This document shows, in pieces, positions 61,706-64,000 of a DNA stretch of 64,000 bases (its first letter is position 1; each line of letters starts with the position of its first letter). The stretch is taken from NCBI GenBank assembly GCA_018399135.1, contig JAGYPB010000007.1, positions 1-64,000 on the forward strand. The letters run 5' to 3'. The notes below the pieces were generated by a model, which ran no database searches, was not told where the DNA came from, and saw nothing but the letters and a program-made list of their open reading frames with translations. The translations under genes were made by a program, and so were the position numbers. The DNA is from Deltaproteobacteria bacterium (GTDB lineage Bacteria; Desulfobacterota; Desulfuromonadia; Desulfuromonadales; Geopsychrobacteraceae).

Positions 61706-62833
61706 ATGTCATTGCCCACAATTTTAACCACCGCTACTGAAGTTGCAGATTTTGCCGTCGAGCTCGCCGAACATGAAACCATCGCCGTCGATCTCGAGGC
61801 TGACTCCATGCATAATTATCAGGAAAAGGTCTGTCTACTGCAATTTACTACAGCACAACGCACGGTATTGATCGATCCGCTGGCAATTCCTGATTTAGAT
61901 CCGCTGAAGTCGATGTTTGCCAATTCCGACCAGCGCAAGATTTTTCACGCCGCTGACTACGACATCCGCTCCCTGGGGCGTGATTTTGATATTTCTGTCA
62001 GGGGGCTGTTCGATACCATGATCAGTTGTCAGTTTCTTGGCGAGGAGCGTTTTGGTCTGGCCGATGTGTTGGGTAAGTATTTTGGTGTCGTGTTGAACAA
62101 ACGTTTTCAACGTGCCGATTGGTCGCAGCGACCCTTGTCAGATGACATGATCCGTTATGCCGCCGAGGATACCCGTTACCTACACGATCTTGCGCAATTG
62201 CTTGAAGATAAGCTGCGTGAAAAAGGGCGGCTCAAATGGGTCAAAGAGGAATGTGAGCTGCTTGAGCAGGTGCACTTTTCTGCTCAGCAAGGGCCCTTAT
62301 TTTTACGATTTAAAGGTGCCGGTTCCCTTAAGCCGCGCCAGCTGGCAGCGCTGGAAAATATGCTGGTCTGGCGCGATGATGAAGCCCGGCGCCGCAACAC
62401 TCCCCACTACAAGGTGTTGGGGAACAAGCCGTTGCTCGAACTGGCGCGGTTGCTGCCCGAGGGGCGTAACCAGCTGGAAGGGATTGATGGTCTGCCGCCG
62501 CGCCTGGTGGGGCGTTATGGAGGTATTATTCTGCAGCAGATAGGTCAGGCTCTGGAGTTGGCCGAAGAGCAATTGCCAACCTATCCGCGCAGCGTTAGAA
62601 AAGAGGTCGATCCGGCGGTGGAAGGTCGTTTTACTGCATTGAAAAAATGGCGGACAAGAATCGCAGCAGAACTACAGCTGGATCCGGGAGTGCTGATCAA
62701 TAATGCCCTGCTCGAAGAGTTGGCGCAGCGCAATCCACGGAGCTTGGAAGATGCGGCTATTGCTGAACTCCTGAAGCGCTGGCAGCAACAGGTGCTGGCG
62801 GACGGAATTGTCACGATATTACAGCGAAGTTAA
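61706..62833 (+). CDS. rnd: Ribonuclease D
   Basis: A 375-residue 3'-5' exoribonuclease. The DEDD active-site residues are visible: Asp-Glu in AVDLEAD (Exo I), Asp in FHAADYDIRSL (Exo II) and YAAEDTRYLHDL (Exo III, with the catalytic Tyr and Asp). HRDC-type domains follow (RFKGAGSLKPRQLAALENMLVWRDDEARRRN and another near residues 305-370). It trims tRNA 3' ends. It stands alone after repeat copy 4 with an ATAAGGACAG leader that could hold the ribosome binding site. Confidence 0.93.
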   Translation: MSLPTILTTATEVADFAVELAEHETIAVDLEADSMHNYQEKVCLLQFTTAQRTVLIDPLAIPDLDPLKSMFANSDQRKIFHAADYDIRSLGRDFDISVRGLFDTMISCQFLGEERFGLADVLGKYFGVVLNKRFQRADWSQRPLSDDMIRYAAEDTRYLHDLAQLLEDKLREKGRLKWVKEECELLEQVHFSAQQGPLFLRFKGAGSLKPRQLAALENMLVWRDDEARRRNTPHYKVLGNKPLLELARLLPEGRNQLEGIDGLPPRLVGRYGGIILQQIGQALELAEEQLPTYPRSVRKEVDPAVEGRFTALKKWRTRIAAELQLDPGVLINNALLEELAQRNPRSLEDAAIAELLKRWQQQVLADGIVTILQRS

Positions 62834-62859
62834 TCGCTGGGGAAGTAAGAGATATTCCG

Positions 62860-64000
62860 TCAGCCGGATGGCCTGGTCATGCTTGCCGGATCAAGCAGGC
62901 GATCAAGAACCTCCTCGTTAACCCCATCTTCCAAGGCCAGTTCACGCAGCGTGCGCCCGGTCTTGTGTGCCTCTTTTGCCAGCTCGGCGGAACGGTCATA
63001 GCCGATTTCCGGCACCAGGGCCGTCACCAGGGCGAGGCTCTTTTCAAGTAGATCACCGCAGCGCTTTTCATCGGCCTGCAGTCCCTGCAGGCATTTTTCG
63101 TCGAAGGCACGAATGGCATTGCTGAGCAGTTCGATGCTCTGCAGAACGTTCCAGCCCATCACCGGCATCATCACGTTCAATTCGAAATTTCCCGACAGGC
63201 CTCCCAACGACACCGTGGCATCGTTGCCGATTACCTGGGCGCACACCTGAATCAGGCTTTCGGCCATCACCGGGTTGATTTTTCCCGGCATGATCGAACT
63301 GCCCGGCTGAACCGCCGGTAGCATGATTTCGCCGATACCGCAACGCGGTCCGCTGGCGAGAAAGCGGATATCATTCGCGATCTTATAAAGACTCACGGCG
63401 CAGTCTTTTAAACTGCTGCTAGTCGCTACCAGAGCATCTTTGGCCCCTTGCGCTTCAAAATGATTGTCTGCTTCGCAAAATGGCAGGTCGGTTTCGCGGG
63501 CAATGGCGGAGATGGTGGTGGAGGCAAACTGTGGATGGGTATTGATGCCGGTGCCGACCGCAGTTCCTCCCAGTGCCAGTTCAAAAAGACCGTTGGAACT
63601 GGTTTCCAGGCGTTCCTGCGCCAGCTCAACCTGACGAGCATAACCCGAAAAGACCTGTCCCAGGCGAATCGGTGTTGCATCCTGCAGGTGGGTACGGCCG
63701 ATCTTGAGAATGTCGTGAAACTTTTCCGCCTTGTCGCTTAAATGCTGGAAAAATTGATCAAGGGCCGGTAACAGGTGGTGGTGAAGTTCTGCGGCGCAGG
63801 CGATGTGGATCGCGCTGGGGAACACATCGTTGCTCGATTGCCCCAGGTTGACATGATCGTTGGGGTGAACGGCCTTGCTTCCCATCTCTTTACCCAGCAG
63901 TTGGGCAGCGCGGTGGGCGATGACCTCGTTGGCGTTCATGTTACTGCTGGTGCCCGACCCGGTCTGGAAGATATCAACGGGAAATTGCTCAAGGTGGCCA
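62860..64000 (-). CDS. fumC: Class II fumarase, N-terminus outside window
   Basis: Minus strand; the frame remains open to the window edge, where it reads HLEQFPVDIFQTGSGTSSNMNANEVIA, so the ORF track start at 63939 is internal. Key motifs: TGSGTSSNMN substrate loop, NHDHVNLGQSSNDVFPSA, LALGGTAVGTGINT, and the fumarase/aspartase signature GSSIMPGKINPV. Fumarase hydrates fumarate to malate in the TCA cycle. About 105 N-terminal residues lie beyond position 64000. Motifs fit FumC slightly better than aspartase, which shares the superfamily. Confidence 0.93.
   Translation of the reverse strand, partial: GHLEQFPVDIFQTGSGTSSNMNANEVIAHRAAQLLGKEMGSKAVHPNDHVNLGQSSNDVFPSAIHIACAAELHHHLLPALDQFFQHLSDKAEKFHDILKIGRTHLQDATPIRLGQVFSGYARQVELAQERLETSSNGLFELALGGTAVGTGINTHPQFASTTISAIARETDLPFCEADNHFEAQGAKDALVATSSSLKDCAVSLYKIANDIRFLASGPRCGIGEIMLPAVQPGSSIMPGKINPVMAESLIQVCAQVIGNDATVSLGGLSGNFELNVMMPVMGWNVLQSIELLSNAIRAFDEKCLQGLQADEKRCGDLLEKSLALVTALVPEIGYDRSAELAKEAHKTGRTLRELALEDGVNEEVLDRLLDPASMTRPSG

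Noticed and set aside
1-64000. CRISPR array, tRNA or rRNA genes
   Set aside because: No regularly spaced direct repeats, tRNA cloverleaf signatures or rRNA-like conserved stretches were noticed. AAGGAGGTGATC at 32.2 kb is a complement of the 16S end, not 16S itself.

Overview
The window looks like a chromosome segment from an anaerobic, cytochrome-rich deltaproteobacterium, most likely of the Desulfuromonas/Pelobacter/Geobacter group. The evidence is a Nap-Nrf nitrate-to-ammonium module in the napM-A-D-G-H order that I recall from Desulfovibrio, a futalosine-type menaquinone locus, several multihaem c-type cytochromes and many B12-binding radical SAM enzymes. The taxonomic call is inference; no rRNA gene is present.

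1-28.6 kb (+ strand) is one long, tightly overlapping operon for an unusual lipid or polyene made by a dissociated (type II) fatty acid/polyketide system. It holds at least three intact ketosynthases plus a partial one at the window edge, two ketosynthase-like proteins without the active-site Cys (chain-length-factor type), three ACPs (the last broken), two hotdog dehydratase-type proteins, a thioesterase, a PaaK-like aryl acid ligase, a MIO aromatic amino acid ammonia-lyase, a CrtI-like FAD oxidoreductase, two acyltransferases and a GT2-DUF2062 protein. Export parts are LolA-like, MMPL and DUF3261 proteins, a PagL-like barrel, a BtrH-domain protein and an ABC exporter. This is the parts list of an aryl polyene/flexirubin-type cluster, but it also has three consecutive B12-binding radical SAM genes and the FAD desaturase that recall putative ladderane-type clusters. 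A DarB-like ketosynthase III (minus strand), a membrane methyltransferase and a fourth B12/radical SAM gene follow at 28.8-32.1 kb, all frameshifted.

32.1-39.5 kb is a respiratory ammonification module: napM, napA (frameshifted), napD, napG, napH, then nrfA and nrfH, closed by a strong terminator hairpin. The promoter/leader regions of napM and nrfA share three sequence blocks. 39.5-42.4 kb contains decayed or badly sequenced genes: a pterin carbinolamine dehydratase, a TauE/SafE exporter, a small cytochrome c and an EAL-domain remnant.

42.3-50.7 kb is a phosphonate uptake and catabolism operon read leftward (phnD-phnC-phnE-phnE-phnA-alcohol dehydrogenase-aldehyde dehydrogenase), with a divergent LysR-type regulator. 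51.4-55.5 kb has a response regulator/haem-sensing histidine kinase pair, an MFS transporter and a YqaA-like membrane protein. 55.6-60.5 kb is the menaquinone locus (UbiA-type prenyltransferase, UbiX-like, MqnE, MqnC) plus hisC; then mutY, rnd and a partial fumC.

Two window-wide observations matter. A roughly 115-130 bp imperfect palindromic repeat occurs four times (7.4, 28.7, 30.0, 61.5 kb). Frameshifts cluster in discrete islands (23.9, 28-32, 32.7-35.2, 39.7-43.1, 47.9-51.2 kb), many at homopolymer runs, so many of the pseudogenes may be assembly or sequencing error and should not be read as biology without re-sequencing.
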